Source: Sinonovacula constricta | Lineage: Eukaryota; Mollusca; Bivalvia; Cardiida; Solecurtidae | Assembly: GCA_007844125.1 (NCBI GenBank) | Contig: CM017558.1 | Coordinates: 27,051,478-27,115,477, forward strand | Direction: 5' to 3' | DNA: 64,000 bases | Notes under the pieces: generated by a model | Seen by the model: the letters and a program-made list of their open reading frames with translations, nothing else | Told to the model about the DNA's origin: nothing | Databases searched by the model: none | Part shown: in pieces, positions 24,801-36,863 of the stretch | Layout: every line of letters begins with the position of its first letter | How positions within the stretch are numbered: position 1 is the stretch's first letter | Program-made: the position numbers and the translations under genes

Positions 24801-27003
24801 ACCCCTATATCTCCAAAAAGGTTAGAGATTTCCCAAAACGGACGCCTGATTCTTGCTCTGCACCCCAAATAACGCCTTGGTACATAGTTTTGGCTAAGGT
24901 TTGGAGCAAAGTGAATTTCACCTAAAATCGGACCAAATTGCGCGGGTTTGATCAGCGATTTTTACATTTTTCGACGAATTTTTTTTTTGTTAGGCAGATG
25001 GCTCAGTGTTTGGTCCTAGGCTAAACCAAGCATGCTGAACACGAATCCCGTGTTACTTTTGAGCTATCTCTTAACGGGTCGGCGTACAGGCACTTTTCTT
25101 AACAGGTGCGCATGTGCGCATTTTTTCAGACCCCTATATCTCCAAAACGGTTAGAGATTTCCCAAAACGGACGCCTGATTATTGCTCTGCACCCCAAATA
25201 ACCCCTTGGTACATAGTTTTGACTAAGGTTTGGAGCAAAGTGAATTTCACCTAAAATCGGCCCAAATTCCGACGTTTTGATCAGCGATTTTTGCATTTTT
25301 CGCCGAATTTTTTTTTTTTTTTGTTAGACAGATGGCTCAATGTTTGGTCCTAGGCTAAACCAATCATGCTGAACAGGAATCCGGTGTTAGTTTTGAGCTA
25401 TCTCTTAACGTGTCGGCGAACAGGCCCTTTTCTGAACAGGTGCGCACATGCGCATTTTTTCAGACCCCTATATCTCCAAAACGGTTAGAGATTTCCCAAA
25501 ACGGACGCCTGATTCTTGCTCTGCACCCCAAATAACCACTTGCTACTTAGTTTTGGCTAAGGTTTGGAGCAAAGTGAATTTCACCTAAAATCGGCCCGAA
25601 TTCCGACGTTTTGATCAGCGATTTTTGCATTTTTCGCCGAATTTTTTTGTTAGACAGATGGCTCAATGTTTGGTCCTAAGCTAAACCAAGCATGCTGAAC
25701 ACGAATCCGGTGTTAGTTTTGAGCTATCTCTTAACGTGTCGGCGAACAGGCCCTTTTCTGAACAGGTGCGCAAGTGCGCATTTTTTCCGACCCCTATATC
25801 TCAAAAACGGTTAGAGATTTCCCAAAACGGACGCCTGATTCTTGCTCTGCACCCCAAATAACCCCTTGGTAAATAGTTTGGGATAAGGTTTGGAGCAAAG
25901 TGAATTTCACCTAAAATCGGCCCAAATTCCGACGTTTTGATCAGCGATTTTTGCATTTTTCGCCGAAAATGTTTTTGTTAGGCAGATGGCTCAGTGTTTG
26001 GTACTAGGCTAAACCAAGCATGCTGAACACGAATCCTGTGTAAGTTTTGAGCTATCTCTTAACGTGTCGGCGAACAGGCCCTTTTCTGAACAGGTGCGCA
26101 CATGCGCATTTTTTCAGACCCCTATATCTCCAAAACGGTTAGAGATTTCCAAAAACGGACGCCTGATTCTTGCTCTGCACCCTAAATAACCCCTTGATTC
26201 ATAGCTATTTCCGAAGATTTGGAGCAATATGAATTTCATCTTAAGTCGGCAGAAGTTCCGACGTTTTGATCAGCGATTTTTGGATTTTCACAGAAAAATA
26301 TTTTGTTAGACAGATGACTCAGTGTTTGGTCCTAGGCTAAACCAAGCATGCTGAACACGAATCCGGTGTTAGTTTTCAGTTATCTCTTAACGTGTCGGTC
26401 GTACAGGCCCTTTTCTGAACAGGTGCGCACGTGCGCATTTTTCCGACCCCTATATCTCCAAAAAGGTTAGAGATTTCCCAAAACGGACGCCGGATTCTTG
26501 CTCTGCACCCCAAATAGCCCCTTGGTACATAGTTTTGGCAAAGGCATAGTCCGACGTTTTGATCATCGATTTTTGCATTTTTCGCCGAAATCTTTTTTGA
26601 TAGACAGATGGCTCAATGTTTGGTCCTATGCTAAACCAAGCATGCTGAACACGAATCCGGTGTTTGTTTTCAGTTATCTCTTAACTTGTCGTTCGTACAC
26701 GCCCTTTACTGAACAGGTGCGCACGTGCGCATTTTTCCGACCCCTATATCTCCAAAACGGTTAAAGATTTCCGAAAACGGACGCCGAATTCTAGCTCTGC
26801 ACCCCATATAACCCCTTGGTACATAGTTTTGGCTAAGGTTTGGAGCAAAATGAGTTTCACCTAAAATCGGCCCAAATTCCGACGTTTTGATCATTGATTT
26901 TTGCATTTTTCGCCGAAAATTTTTTTGTTAGGCAGATGGCTCAGTGTTTGGTACTAGGCTAAACCAAGCATGCTGAACACGAATCCGGTGTTAGCTTTGA
27001 GCA
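21850..27003. repeat. Satellite subfamily A, about 327-bp unit, about 13 copies
   Basis: Monomers begin near 21857, 22186, 22512, 22838, 23166, 24662, 24990, 25326, 25650, 25980, 26306, 26602 and 26934. Marker strings are ctaggctaaaccaagcatgc, tatctcttaacgtgtcggc, ccctatatctccaaaacgg and gcctgattcttgctctgcac. The monomers at 23166 and 25980 share private variants (gatttggagcaatatgaat, tttttggattttcacagaa), pointing to a higher-order repeat of about five monomers. One monomer (near 26560) carries a short internal deletion. Short frames here are repeat artefacts. Confidence 0.9.
23486..24653. mobile_element. TA-flanked DNA transposon (MITE-like), 1,168 bp
   Basis: Ends are ctgtggtatcatttaatttc and the inverse complement ending gataccacag, directly bordered by TA on both sides, the target duplication of Tc1/mariner-type insertion. 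Subterminal regions are rich in cgcg-containing motifs such as aaatttcgcgcaatcgcg. No transposase frame is seen; a 66-codon minus-strand frame has no domain. It sits inside a satellite monomer whose uninterrupted sister exists near 26296. Confidence 0.8.
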
Positions 27004-28035
27004 CCCAAAATTACACCCTGGGACATAGTTTGGGTGAAGATAAGGAGGAAAGATTATTTGCCTCAAAAATGACCAAAATGTTAGGGTCTGCGGTCAGCGA
27101 CTTTTGCATTTTTCGATGATTTTTTTTTTCAAAGACAGATGTCTCAACTGTTGTTCCTAGACTAAACCATGGGTGCTGAGCACGAATCCGGTGTCACTTT
27201 TGAGCTGTCTCTTACCATTTTGGCAAAGACGCCCATATCCTAAACAGGCACCCGCGCCCATTTTTGTCGATACCCTAGATCTCCAAAAGGGTAGGTGATA
27301 TTAAAAAACGGACACCGGATTCGTGTTCTGCACCCAAAATAACCCCCTGGGACATAGTTTGGGTGAAGATATGGAGGAAAGATTATTTGCCTCAAAAATG
27401 ACCAAAATTTTAAGGTCTGCGGTCATCAACTTTTTCTTTTTTCGATGATTTCTTTTTTCAGACAGATGTCTCAACAGTTGTTCCTAGGCTAAACCATGGG
27501 TGCTAAGCACGAATCCGGTGTCACTTTTGAGTTGTCACTTAACATTTTGGCAAAGACGCCCATTTTCAAAACAGGCACCCGCGCCAATTTTTGTCGATAC
27601 CCTAGATCTCCAAAAGGGTAAGTGATATTTAAAAACGGACACCGGATTCGTGTTCTGCACCCAAAATATCCTACTGTGACATAGTTTGGGTGAAGATATG
27701 GAGAAACGATTATTTGCCTCACAAAAGACCAAAATTTTAAGGTCTGCGATCATCGACTTTTGCATTTTTCAAAGATTGTTTTTTCAAAGACAGATGTCTC
27801 AACTGTTGTTCCTTGGCTAAACCATGGGTGCTGAGCACGAATCCGGTGTCACTTTTGAGCTGTCTCTTGCCATTTTGGCAGAGACGCCCATTTCCAAAAC
27901 AGGCACCCGCGCCCATTTTTGTCGATACCCTAGATCTCCAAAAGGGTAAGTGATATTTAAAAACGGACACCGGATTCGTGTTCTGCACCCAAAATAACCC
28001 CCTGGGACATAGTTTGGGTGAAGATTTGGAGAAAG
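27004..28035. repeat. Satellite subfamily B, about 325-bp unit, about 3 copies
   Basis: Monomers near 27137, 27459 and 27789 are diverged relatives of subfamily A: shared blocks include ctaggctaaaccatgggtgc and acgaatccggtgtcactttt, but with different variants (catttttgtcgataccctag). The switch from A to B is abrupt at about 27003, within a monomer. The array ends near 28035. Confidence 0.85.
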
Positions 28036-28857
28036 TTGATAGCTAGGAAACAACACGCACATGCTTTAGCGTTCTAAAATGTTTGTTTGCTTTGTACGAC
28101 TTGGATGTCCCTTTCCTGACCATTGTTGATCTAAGTCAAGCTCAGAAGAGGGGTCGTGACCTGTCCTTACAAATTTTAATGCATTTCTACTTTCTTCATT
28201 CTGACAACATTACTTATTGTCTAAATGATAATTAAGCTTAGAACTACATTTATAATGGCAATTTATCTTATATTATCATATTTGACCTTGGCCAATTCGA
28301 ATTTTACCAACGGAACTTTGTGCCCAATCTGAGGTTAACTCTTATTATCCCTTAATAATCTCTCGGACTATAGGTAAACTTTATTATTAATGAGGAGGGC
28401 GTGATTATTCAAGAACTCGCTAGCGTAAGGGCGGGATTATTCAAAAACTCTTTAGCGTAATACTGCGGTCCTCGGTTACATAGAAGTGTAATTTTATTTT
28501 ATTTTATTTTATTCACTTTATCACTAGGATTATGGTCCCTAGCCTTACAAATTTGAATATTGACTTACATTACTGTTTCTGTGCTGCCCGATAGACAAAG
28601 GGGTGACATATCCCACATGTTTTTCTGATATTTTTATTTCATTAGGTCCTTGAGGTGACACTAAATTGTCAGTAACTTCCTTTAATGAAGGTAGCAGAAC
28701 AAAGGATGATTATATCTAGCCTGCTGGCAATTTTACCTGACAGTAGGTGACTTCAGTTATGCATAATAAAGTAAAGCCTTTTAAACAATTTTCCGATTAA
28801 ACTTACTTAATCTAAGATTCCAAAGTAGTAAAAATGAAAGTTAATTATTTAAAATCT
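28036..28857. other. No gene seen
   Basis: Ordinary AT-rich sequence with a short tttta repeat near 28490-28510. Confidence 0.4.
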
Positions 28858-28870
28858 ACATTTAAAGACA

Positions 28871-29181
28871 CCGGACCTGGTAGCGCAATCGGTAGAGCGT
28901 CGACTCCAGGTACGGGAGGCCCCGGGTTCGATCCCGGGCCGCGACACACCAAAGTCGTGAAAAATGGTAGTGGTATAGCTCCCTTGCTAACGCTCAAGCA
29001 AATATAAGGGTAGTTCCACGACTGGTTGGCCCGGTGTCAGGATAATGTGACTGGGTGTGTTATCATGCCAGGTGTTCACGGCTTGCTATACACAGTGAAG
29101 GCAGCACTGTATCTGCTTCAAGTTGACACCGTCTCCAGATAAATGAAATACTGTTGGTGGGACGATAAACCCAATAAACAA
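28871..29181 (+). mobile_element. tRNA-derived SINE (311 bp) with 13-bp target duplication
   Basis: The head contains an RNA polymerase III A box (gcgcaatcggtagagcg) and a perfect B box (ggttcgatccc) within a tRNA-like fold, then a body and a tail ending acccaataaacaaac. The 13-base duplication acatttaaagaca borders both ends (28858-28870 and 29182-29194), showing target-primed insertion. The tail with gataaaccca resembles mollusc SINE 3' ends. Confidence 0.9.
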
Positions 29182-30089
29182 ACATTTAAAGACAATCATT
29201 TTGATATTAATTAGACAGTATAGGTGATCTAGGACTAAGTTTTAAGATATAAGGCAATATGCATTTCTAAGCAAAAATTGGAAAAAAAACTACTATGCTG
29301 CGTTTCATTATGGAAAAAAATGCTCCATTACATAATTTACTGAATGATTCAGGTTTGTGGGTACAGTCACTTTACACTGGATAACATGAGCAGACAGGTA
29401 ACGGATAAAAATCTTACCTGTCTATTGCTATTCATAGAACGACAAGTCCATTTTATGCAGAATGTATGTGTTACACATCCAGTGATATCCATACAACATC
29501 AACTGTGTCTCGTTCATTTGCGTTATTTATCAGATGTCAGAACAGTAACCGCACATTTTAAACTAAGATAACGAAATATGTATTTTCAGTGCATCATATG
29601 CGCAATTGAAAAGTCATTCTGCGCTAACAACTCAACAATTGAGATGAAAACAAATTGTGGCTGACTTAAATAATTGACACATACATGCACCACAGGGAAT
29701 TCTACAACAAGGTTAAGATTACAAAAATGAGTCAGATGAGATATAGTTAAAAATTGTGTTTTTTTCCAAACATTGTGTCTCCCATTTACTTATTTGAAAT
29801 CATCATTTTTCATGTTTCAACTAGAACACACAGCGTGTGGCCATATATACATCATACATGTATGTGTGGGTCATATATTTCTCTGATTTCTGCCTTCACC
29901 CTTTTTAGTGTATTACTATTTACAAGTAGTTTTATTTAAGGCCATTTTTTATTGTAGTGACTTCCAATGATTGTTAGTGGACCAACCCTGCATCGCAATA
30001 TGGAGTGTGTCACCTTTATACAGTTACATATTAAGGCCCCTGGGGCAGCCATTGCTGTAAGGTAAAGCTCTTTTGATTATGCAATGGGC

Positions 30090-30235
30090 TTATCAGCATT
30101 AACCATGACAATCAACCTGGTATCAGCATTACCTGAAATGGTGTTATTGTGTCAGCTGTGTTTATTGTATACTATTACAGTGAAGGATGCACTATAACGG
30201 CTTCAACATTAACAGATAACTAAAATTTGTGTTAT
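30090..30235 (+). mobile_element. Old fragment of the same SINE (3' half)
   Basis: The order of blocks ggtgttattgtgtcagc, cagtgaaggatgcactata, ggcttcaacat and cagcaatcaa parallels the 3' half of the SINE at 28871, with heavy divergence. Confidence 0.45.
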
Positions 30236-30343
30236 GTGACCAGCAATCAATCTGCTGTTAAGAGAGCAATAGCCTTGACACATATCTAGCATAGTCAATG
30301 AAGAACCATCAACATATTGCAGGCTTGTGCTCCATCACATGTA

Positions 30344-30457
<114 letters not shown>

Positions 30458-31321
30458 GTGTTCCCTTAAAAGTGACAGGGTCTGTGCTCTTTGCTCTTTG
30501 AGAGGATAATTCTGCTAAAAACTAAAGGAGTTTAAAATTTCAAAATAATATTTCAGAAAAATACATAAAATGTGCTTGTCTGTTGTTTTTAAGGGTTCAC
30601 AACCAGGTTATAAACCCTGAACAGTGTGCATTCCAGTGAAAAGGTCAATTTCACAAAGATGAACAGAGAATGGTAACTAAAATGCTATTTTACTTTGAAC
30701 ACACATAACTTGTAATTATTTCGTCCTGCTGAAAACACTGGGAATGGGCAAAACGCCTTTAAACTGAAACTCGTCTGCTCAAAAGTATGCTGTGGTTCAA
30801 AGTGTCATAAGTGTCCCAGCTTGTGTTTCGGACGCACATTTTACTAAAATGGAACCTTTTCACAACAATGCCCTGTGCATTGCCTACGCAAGGGGGTGAG
30901 TAGGTGAGGAGGGGAATAATTGACATCTTCAGGTGAAATCATGTTTTTGTAAACTAAAGTTAAGACCAAAACTCAGGCAACGTCTTGCAACAAACGTATT
31001 TTAGCCCTGATATAATATAGCCTAAATTGAACACGTCCTCCTTGACCTAAAATGAAAAATTATTCAGTTTACAAAAACAAAAATCAAAATAATCCTTGAA
31101 TTTTCTCTTCGAAAATATAATGCAATATCATCCATAATATATGAATAATTTGCAAAAAAAGAAACTTACTAGTTTTTTGCTCTGTTGATTTTTTTGCTTG
31201 GTGTCTGGTATGCATGGCCCCAGCTTGCTCTCGATAGAGCTGATCCACACACTATTGCTATGTGGTATGCATGGCCATCCCGTGCCTTTGATAGAACTTA
31301 TCCAATTACAAGTAAAAAGCT

Positions 31322-31402
31322 TCAAAGTCTTGATGCTCTCGCAACGTCTCTAAAACCACGGTCCTTATCTACAGCACCGAGGTTTGCAAGTGAATGAAAC
31401 AT
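31322..31402 (-). CDS. Short candidate first exon or small ORF, unidentified
   Basis: On the minus strand an ATG at 31402 opens MFHSLANLGAVDKDRG followed by FRDVARASRL and a stop. Perfect CRE palindromes lie just upstream (31455-31470, 31646 region), as at a promoter. A usable donor (ctt|gtaatt) follows 15 bases after the stop. I cannot link it to other exons and the start context is weak, so this could be chance. Confidence 0.15.
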   Translation of the reverse strand: MFHSLANLGAVDKDRGFRDVARASRL

Positions 31403-31454
31403 TTTAAAATCCGCGCGTAAGTTTTACATACCGTAAAACCCGAATAAACACGGC

Positions 31455-31470
31455 CAAATGACGTCATTTG
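31455..31470. promoter_or_regulatory. Perfect 16-bp CRE palindrome
   Basis: caaatgacgtcatttg is a full cAMP-response-element core with perfect flanking symmetry. A second tgacgtcac lies near 31648. Function is inferred only. Confidence 0.3.
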
Positions 31471-32394
31471 AAGTTCGCAAAGTGTTAAACTTCAAATACA
31501 TGTATATCATTAAACAGAGAACGTTACAATAGCTTTTCACACTTTGCATTGTGTTATCTACCATGTGGGCAGATATTTGGTATACATAAAATGTAGTTAC
31601 TTTTTTAATGTTTCAGACTTCAAACTGGGCACATAATTATAAAATATGACGTCACTATTATCACGACGACTTGTCGTCACTGGGCTGTTTATTACAGGTT
31701 GTCCCGGACAGTAAAGATCCCACCTTTTTCTCTCAAGCATCCAGTAAATTATTATTACACGAAGACACCCTGCCAAGTGCTTTCTATGGATAACCGTCAA
31801 TATTCAATTCCTAATTTGCAAATTGCAACACTGCATATGCTTAAATTTGCTATTTGTTTGCACAAACACGTTCGTTTTTACATGTATCTAATTCACATTT
31901 CTCGTATACAATTTTGAAATTAAAAAACTTAAGTCTCAATTATCACAATTTTTATGTTCGCTTACAATTAACATGTTACAAATCTCAAAGTCACAATTCT
32001 CAAGTCACAAATTACTAATGTACAAGTTAAGAATTGACAACATTCAGGCGCTAGGTGGCGGTACCACATAAATATAGACGTCACTAAGCTAAAAAAAAAT
32101 AGAACAGAGTATCATAAGTTAAAAATAGAACGGAATCATAAATGATTCTTCAAAAAAAGATACAATAGGAAACAGACAACGATATTTTGCGTCAAATTGA
32201 CGCGTTATCTTTTGCCAAAAGTAGTTGTTAATGTATATATTAAAACTCTGAAAGAAATTTTACCATATAAGTCTTTGTTTTCTTAAAACTACATTCAATT
32301 CAATTTAATGTACGTATCGGTCGTTTCCAGCAGAACATACTATCTCATTCGCATTCGGATTTGTTTACAATGCATTGGAATTAAACTTCATCAA

Positions 32395-32515
32395 CAGGGT
32401 TACGTGATGTAGTGAGTATTTTTTCATACGTGGTCAGAAGGGGTTCTTCAGTCAACCCTGTGGAGCAGGGACATGCTAGGTACTGGTGGTTCTGTTTATA
32501 CCTGGCTAAATATAT
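32395..32515 (+). mobile_element. SINE fragment (Ser/Leu-tRNA-derived family body)
   Basis: The segment gtggagcagggacatgctag then gtactggtggttctgtttat parallels the body of the SINEs at 35480 and 58862. Confidence 0.4.
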
Positions 32516-32590
32516 GAAAGGTTAAAAGCTCTCTGCCCAGGTAGATCAGGTGGTAGAGTGCCTGGTACTATTGAATTGTTAGATGTCAAT

Positions 32591-34071
32591 AGAACATTTT
32601 GAGAAATAGATCATATAAAACAACTAACATTGAAGGTGTGGTCTTATTACCTACTGCTGACATATAGTTTTAACATTTCATATCAGGGGAACGCTGGTTT
32701 TCATAATTTAGTACACTTATTATAAATTGAGTAAATGTAGAAACTCCAATATCTGAATTGTTTATGTATGTTTGATGCAGTAATTTAAGTTTATTTTTAT
32801 TGACAGAACGTTTCTCTATAGTTGTATGTTGTCTTGACAATATAAACATGTTAAAGTTCAGAGTTAAACTAGTCACAACAATACATGTATGATTTAAGTA
32901 TTAACAATTAAATAAATATAAACATATAGTTTCAGTTATATATTTGTATTGACTGGGAATAAGATTATTTCTTTTTCTGATTCAGTGTGCATTTTTAAAA
33001 CATAAGGCAAGTAGTTAAAATAACAGACATGCCAATTTAACAAATGATATATGTTTTAGTTGTAGTTGGGTTATTCATCAACTAAACTGAATCAGTTAAG
33101 AGCCATTGGATAGGTAACAATACGGAACAAAGGCCCAACTCAAACACTATTTAACACTTAATATAAGAAATAATTGGGTCAATGATTTACAAATAACAAA
33201 TGTCTGTATTTACAACCTGCTTAAGTCCCTACTTTATATAGTATAACTTTTCTTCTTGCAGTGTGAAAACTTTCAACTTGGCTTAAGGGTTTAAAACTAT
33301 TAAATCTTGCATCCAGAGATGACACTCTTACTTGCATTGGCTTTTAGCATACTTTTTAATTAATTTTTAATGTTGTCAGAACAAACAAGAATAAATATGT
33401 ATTACTAATCATTATATTCTTTTTCCATTTCATTCATGTTAAGGTGTTTAAGCAAGAACACAGCTTTATAATGTGCAGACAATATTTTAATGTGGAATGA
33501 AAAATGCATTTATGACAGATACATACAAATACATATAAATTTAAATATGCAGACAATGATTATATGCAACACCATTGTCTTTTTAATAGAAATAAAGGTC
33601 AAATAATTTGTTAAAGTTGTTTCTTATTAAATCTTAATAATTCTATGTATAATATTAGCACATGTTTCATTCTCCCTATACCATTTGATATAAACGGACT
33701 ATGCACAAGTACATGATAAATGTGCCATTAAGTGGTTCATTTCAAGTTTTAGTTTCTTTTAATTAAACGACTCATAACAATTTGTTCTTACTTTTCACTT
33801 GGCTTGCTCGTGAAAAACCTTTGTCCTGTGCCTTTTCACAGTTTGATATATGTTGCAATGTTCATAGGACTTTGTCGTATGTTCTTATTAAACATGTGAT
33901 TTAATCTTGGTAAAATACACTTTAAATAAATGTTTTGATAGCATTCAAAACCATGACTCTGTCATCTATTAGATATGGTAAGTGAATTATATTCTTCTGT
34001 TATGCTGATGTTTGTTAACTGTCAAATTATTTTGCTGATGTTTGTTAACTATCAAATTATTTTGTAGATTA
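32591..34071 (+). repeat. Duplicated segment, copy 2 (partner at 20038-21060)
   Basis: Direct copy of the segment at 20.0-21.1 kb, estimated by eye at 80-85% identity, with an extra internal block at about 32750-33095. Near its right end a 31-base piece (ctgatgtttgttaact) is tandemly duplicated (34008-34066). It preserves the uninterrupted target site of the mariner found in copy 1. Confidence 0.7.
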
Positions 34072-34305
34072 TGTGGAGAAATAAACAATATTTAACAAAA
34101 TCCTGTCTTGTGATGTGTTAAAACAGTTTTATCAAAAGTAAAATTTAAGAAATGGTCTACCACTACGAAATTAATACTTAAATAGAATGAAAATTTAAAA
34201 TCTTTTAATAATATTTAATCTTTTTCATTTGACTGCAAATAACTGATATTTACGCTCTGTCTTCGTGACAGCTGTGCTTCTGTTGGCTGGCCCATGGTGT
34301 TGAAT

Positions 34306-35834
34306 TTAAAGGTTAATTATCCCTGAAGAAATGGTTCATGTCATGGTAACTGAAAAAAATAACAGCATGCTATACAGGTTGCAGCTTTATATGAAAAGTT
34401 GCACTAACCGCATAACCTCTTTGGTTCCAGTTCTAGTCTGGACAAATACAGTTTTTATTTATTCACCAATAATACTATAAAACAAAACATACAATAATGA
34501 TGATCATGGTTTAATGTTATTAAAACCTTTTTGACAATACAATTAATGGTGGTATCCAAAAGTTTAGACTATTTTTGTCTAAAACAAGCAGATAAATTAC
34601 TGTATACTGAAGATATCCATGATGTTGAAGATTACTGATGTCCTCTAGCCAAGTGAAAAGTGAAGAACAACATCCCACTTATCATGACAAACATGCATTT
34701 CCTACCTAAGAGACTGCATTTACTTATTATTAAGTTTGTTTCAAAATTTGCCCTTAACAGGACTAAAGAGTGAGTGTATGCATAAAAGTTGTACCAAAAT
34801 TCCCAAAACAGTGGGTGAGATATAGATGTATTTTATTAAGACAAAGTCGGAAACCACCTTTAATATATAAACATCTGATATTTTTATTAATATAAGAGAT
34901 ATAAATATAATATAATAGAAATCTCGAAAGTCGATTTTGAAAACGAAAGTTATTCTGTGCCATTCAATAGCAAAGTGGTATCAAAATTTTATTAACTACT
35001 GACTAACTTTGAATACAAGTATAATTGTTTTATCTTACAATATATACATACTTTTTAAAGTAGAATGTCATTTATTTACACTAAGAAATTCCCAATAGGT
35101 GTGTTAATTTTTATCTGATTTTTACATTCAGATGATTCTTTGCATTACCTGAACCTCTTGGTAGTAGGTTTAATCTGTCATCACAAAATGCCTTTATGCG
35201 GACCGAAAGCTCTTTTACAAGATTTGGCAAACGGTCTGCGCAGAAAGTAGAGGAGTGAGACAGAAGACTTTGAAGGCTTCAATTAAAATATGCATTCATA
35301 ACATTATTTTATACAATTTCTCTTTTCATAGATTTTGTTACATGCCAAAATTGAAAAATAATACTTATATTTTAATGTCAGATATTAGTAAGACAAAATG
35401 GATAGAGACACAGCACATGATTCAAAATACATGTACACTGCAGTGTTTTAAGTAAACCATATTACCTCTAATAGCAATTCAATGCATGGGTTCGGGTCCT
35501 GGTCATGACAAGAACTGTCAGGTGGGAAGGTTTTCCAGCTAACCTGCTGTGTGCTGGTGGTTCTGTCCAAACATAAATCTAGGGTTTTCCATCGCCTATA
35601 ATAAGCTGGATGTCACCAATATAAACATAACTGTGTCAGTAATATGTGGAAAAAAAAACATTAAAAACATATGCACGGGATTCAGTAAAATACAGATTAT
35701 CTATCTCAAAATAAATTTTAATGAGGTAAACTATTAAAGGTATAGATTTGTCTGAATTACCTTGCAAATGCCTTGGGCTGCTTGACACTCTCTAACCATG
35801 TGTTCAAGTATGGAAGGAATTCATTTTGCAGGAT
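34306..35834 (-). CDS. 3' end of an unidentified multi-exon gene (three exons)
   Basis: Three minus-strand exon candidates with proper splice sites. Exon A is 35834-35761 (acceptor ttttttatttacag, donor gtaattcag) and encodes ILQNEFLPYLNTWLESVK then QPKAFA. Exon B is 35235-35149 (acceptor ctttctgcgcag, donor gtaatgc) and encodes RLPNLVKELSVRIKAFCDD then RLNLLPRGS. Exon C starts at 34322 (acceptor tttcttcag) and adds GIINL then TAA at 34308-34306. B to C joins in phase. A ends in phase 2 while B needs phase 1, so an exon is missing or there is a one-base indel; dropping one C from ACCG at the start of B would restore the frame. I do not recognise the family, and no upstream exon is evident before 39 kb. 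Confidence 0.4.
34543..34863. mobile_element. TTAA-flanked MITE (piggyBac-like), copy 1
   Basis: The left end is TTAA then tggtggtatcc, the right end ggaaaccacct then TTAA, with inverted terminal similarity. TTAA target duplication is the mark of piggyBac-type insertion. About 320 bp, no coding capacity; it lies in the intron region of the unnamed minus-strand gene. Confidence 0.65.
35480..35640 (+). mobile_element. SINE fragment (Ser/Leu-tRNA-derived family)
   Basis: Contains gggttcgggtcctggtcatg (B-box remnant), gggaaggttttccagctaac and gtgctggtggttctgtcc, the conserved body of this family, then a tail like the copy at 58862. Confidence 0.6.
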
Positions 35835-36378
35835 CTGTAAATAAAAAATCACATAAATAAGGCACATATATATTACAATGACAACCTGAATTTGAATGTT
35901 TTTGTGAGTAAGTCAAGAAAAGTATCGCTTTGTTCTTTTGAAATCACAGAAAATGCAGCAATATACATGTTTCAAATTAATCATTGATAACGAGAGTAAC
36001 GGAAGTGTTATGTTAGATTCTATAAATGGTTCTGTTTCATAAATGATAAAAAATTAATCGATTAGACCCCAGAAATTACAAACCATGACAGAAGGCTCGA
36101 AGTGGGCGGGGCAGATGTGAGTCGTGTCTGGGTTAACTCTAAAATCTGAACGACTATAAACAAGAAATAGTGTCCGCGCCACTCTTTTTGGGTAAAAGCC
36201 TTTGGAAGTTATAATTTCACATCCTAGTACCCCCATTAACACGAATCTTACGCGTTTTTCATTAATGTTAACACAGCTTTCAGCTTTCCATCTATTGTTT
36301 TAGTTTACACCGGAAGTTTTCTATGACTCCCGCTGATGGCGCTGCTACGGATTCAACCAATTTATATAGAATATATAG

Positions 36379-36390
36379 CGTGACGTCACG
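36379..36390. promoter_or_regulatory. Perfect 12-bp CRE palindrome
   Basis: cgtgacgtcacg, a full CRE core, in a GC-richer patch (36300-36500) with a TATA-like tatatata nearby. No gene start can be tied to it; an upstream promoter for the minus-strand exons at 34-36 kb is one possibility. Confidence 0.25.
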
Positions 36391-36863
36391 AGTCAGTGGT
36401 CCCGTTATTATATGTCTATGGTTCAAGCGGTACATTCTATTTAAAGATGGACATTCCCGTGTTAGAAGCGCCCCTTTGCATCCTAATGTTGAACTAGTGT
36501 TATGCAATGTGCATTTTACATTAGAGATTTGCGCCTTTAGATAAGTAGCTTGTAAATTAGATTCTTGAAATGTAAAATGTATTCGTGATTTTCGTCCCGC
36601 GATTTGTAACTTGTAAATTGTATATGCGGGAAATGTGAAATTGTTCAAATGCAATGCTGAAATGTGAACATTTTCCTGTGATATATAAAAGTTAGGATGT
36701 TATTAGATAGCGGTATTTAGCATGCGCGGTGTTGCAATTTAGAAATTGACATTTGACGTCACAAATCCGTGTATTGAAAGTTAGAAATATCAATTCGAAT
36801 ATTGGCGGATATCCCCTTCCATAGCTTTCCATTGATGCCCTACATCTAGGTGAGATATGAAGC

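Noticed and set aside
21850..28062. Multiple 60-88-codon frames in the satellite
   Set aside because: They recur with every monomer on both strands and show no domain.
29952..30060. Exon-like segment between a ttgtag acceptor and a gtaaag donor
   Set aside because: All three + frames have stops; on the minus strand only a short frame survives and cannot be joined to a neighbour.
34253..34295. Minus-strand ATG in a strong start context (accatggg) opening MGQPTEAQLSRRQS
   Set aside because: It lies in the putative 3' untranslated part of the unnamed gene, stops after 26 codons if unspliced, and has only a weak donor.
36292..36654. 120-codon minus-strand frame
   Set aside because: No recognisable domain, no splice context, and composition like the flanks; kept only as part of a possible regulatory patch.
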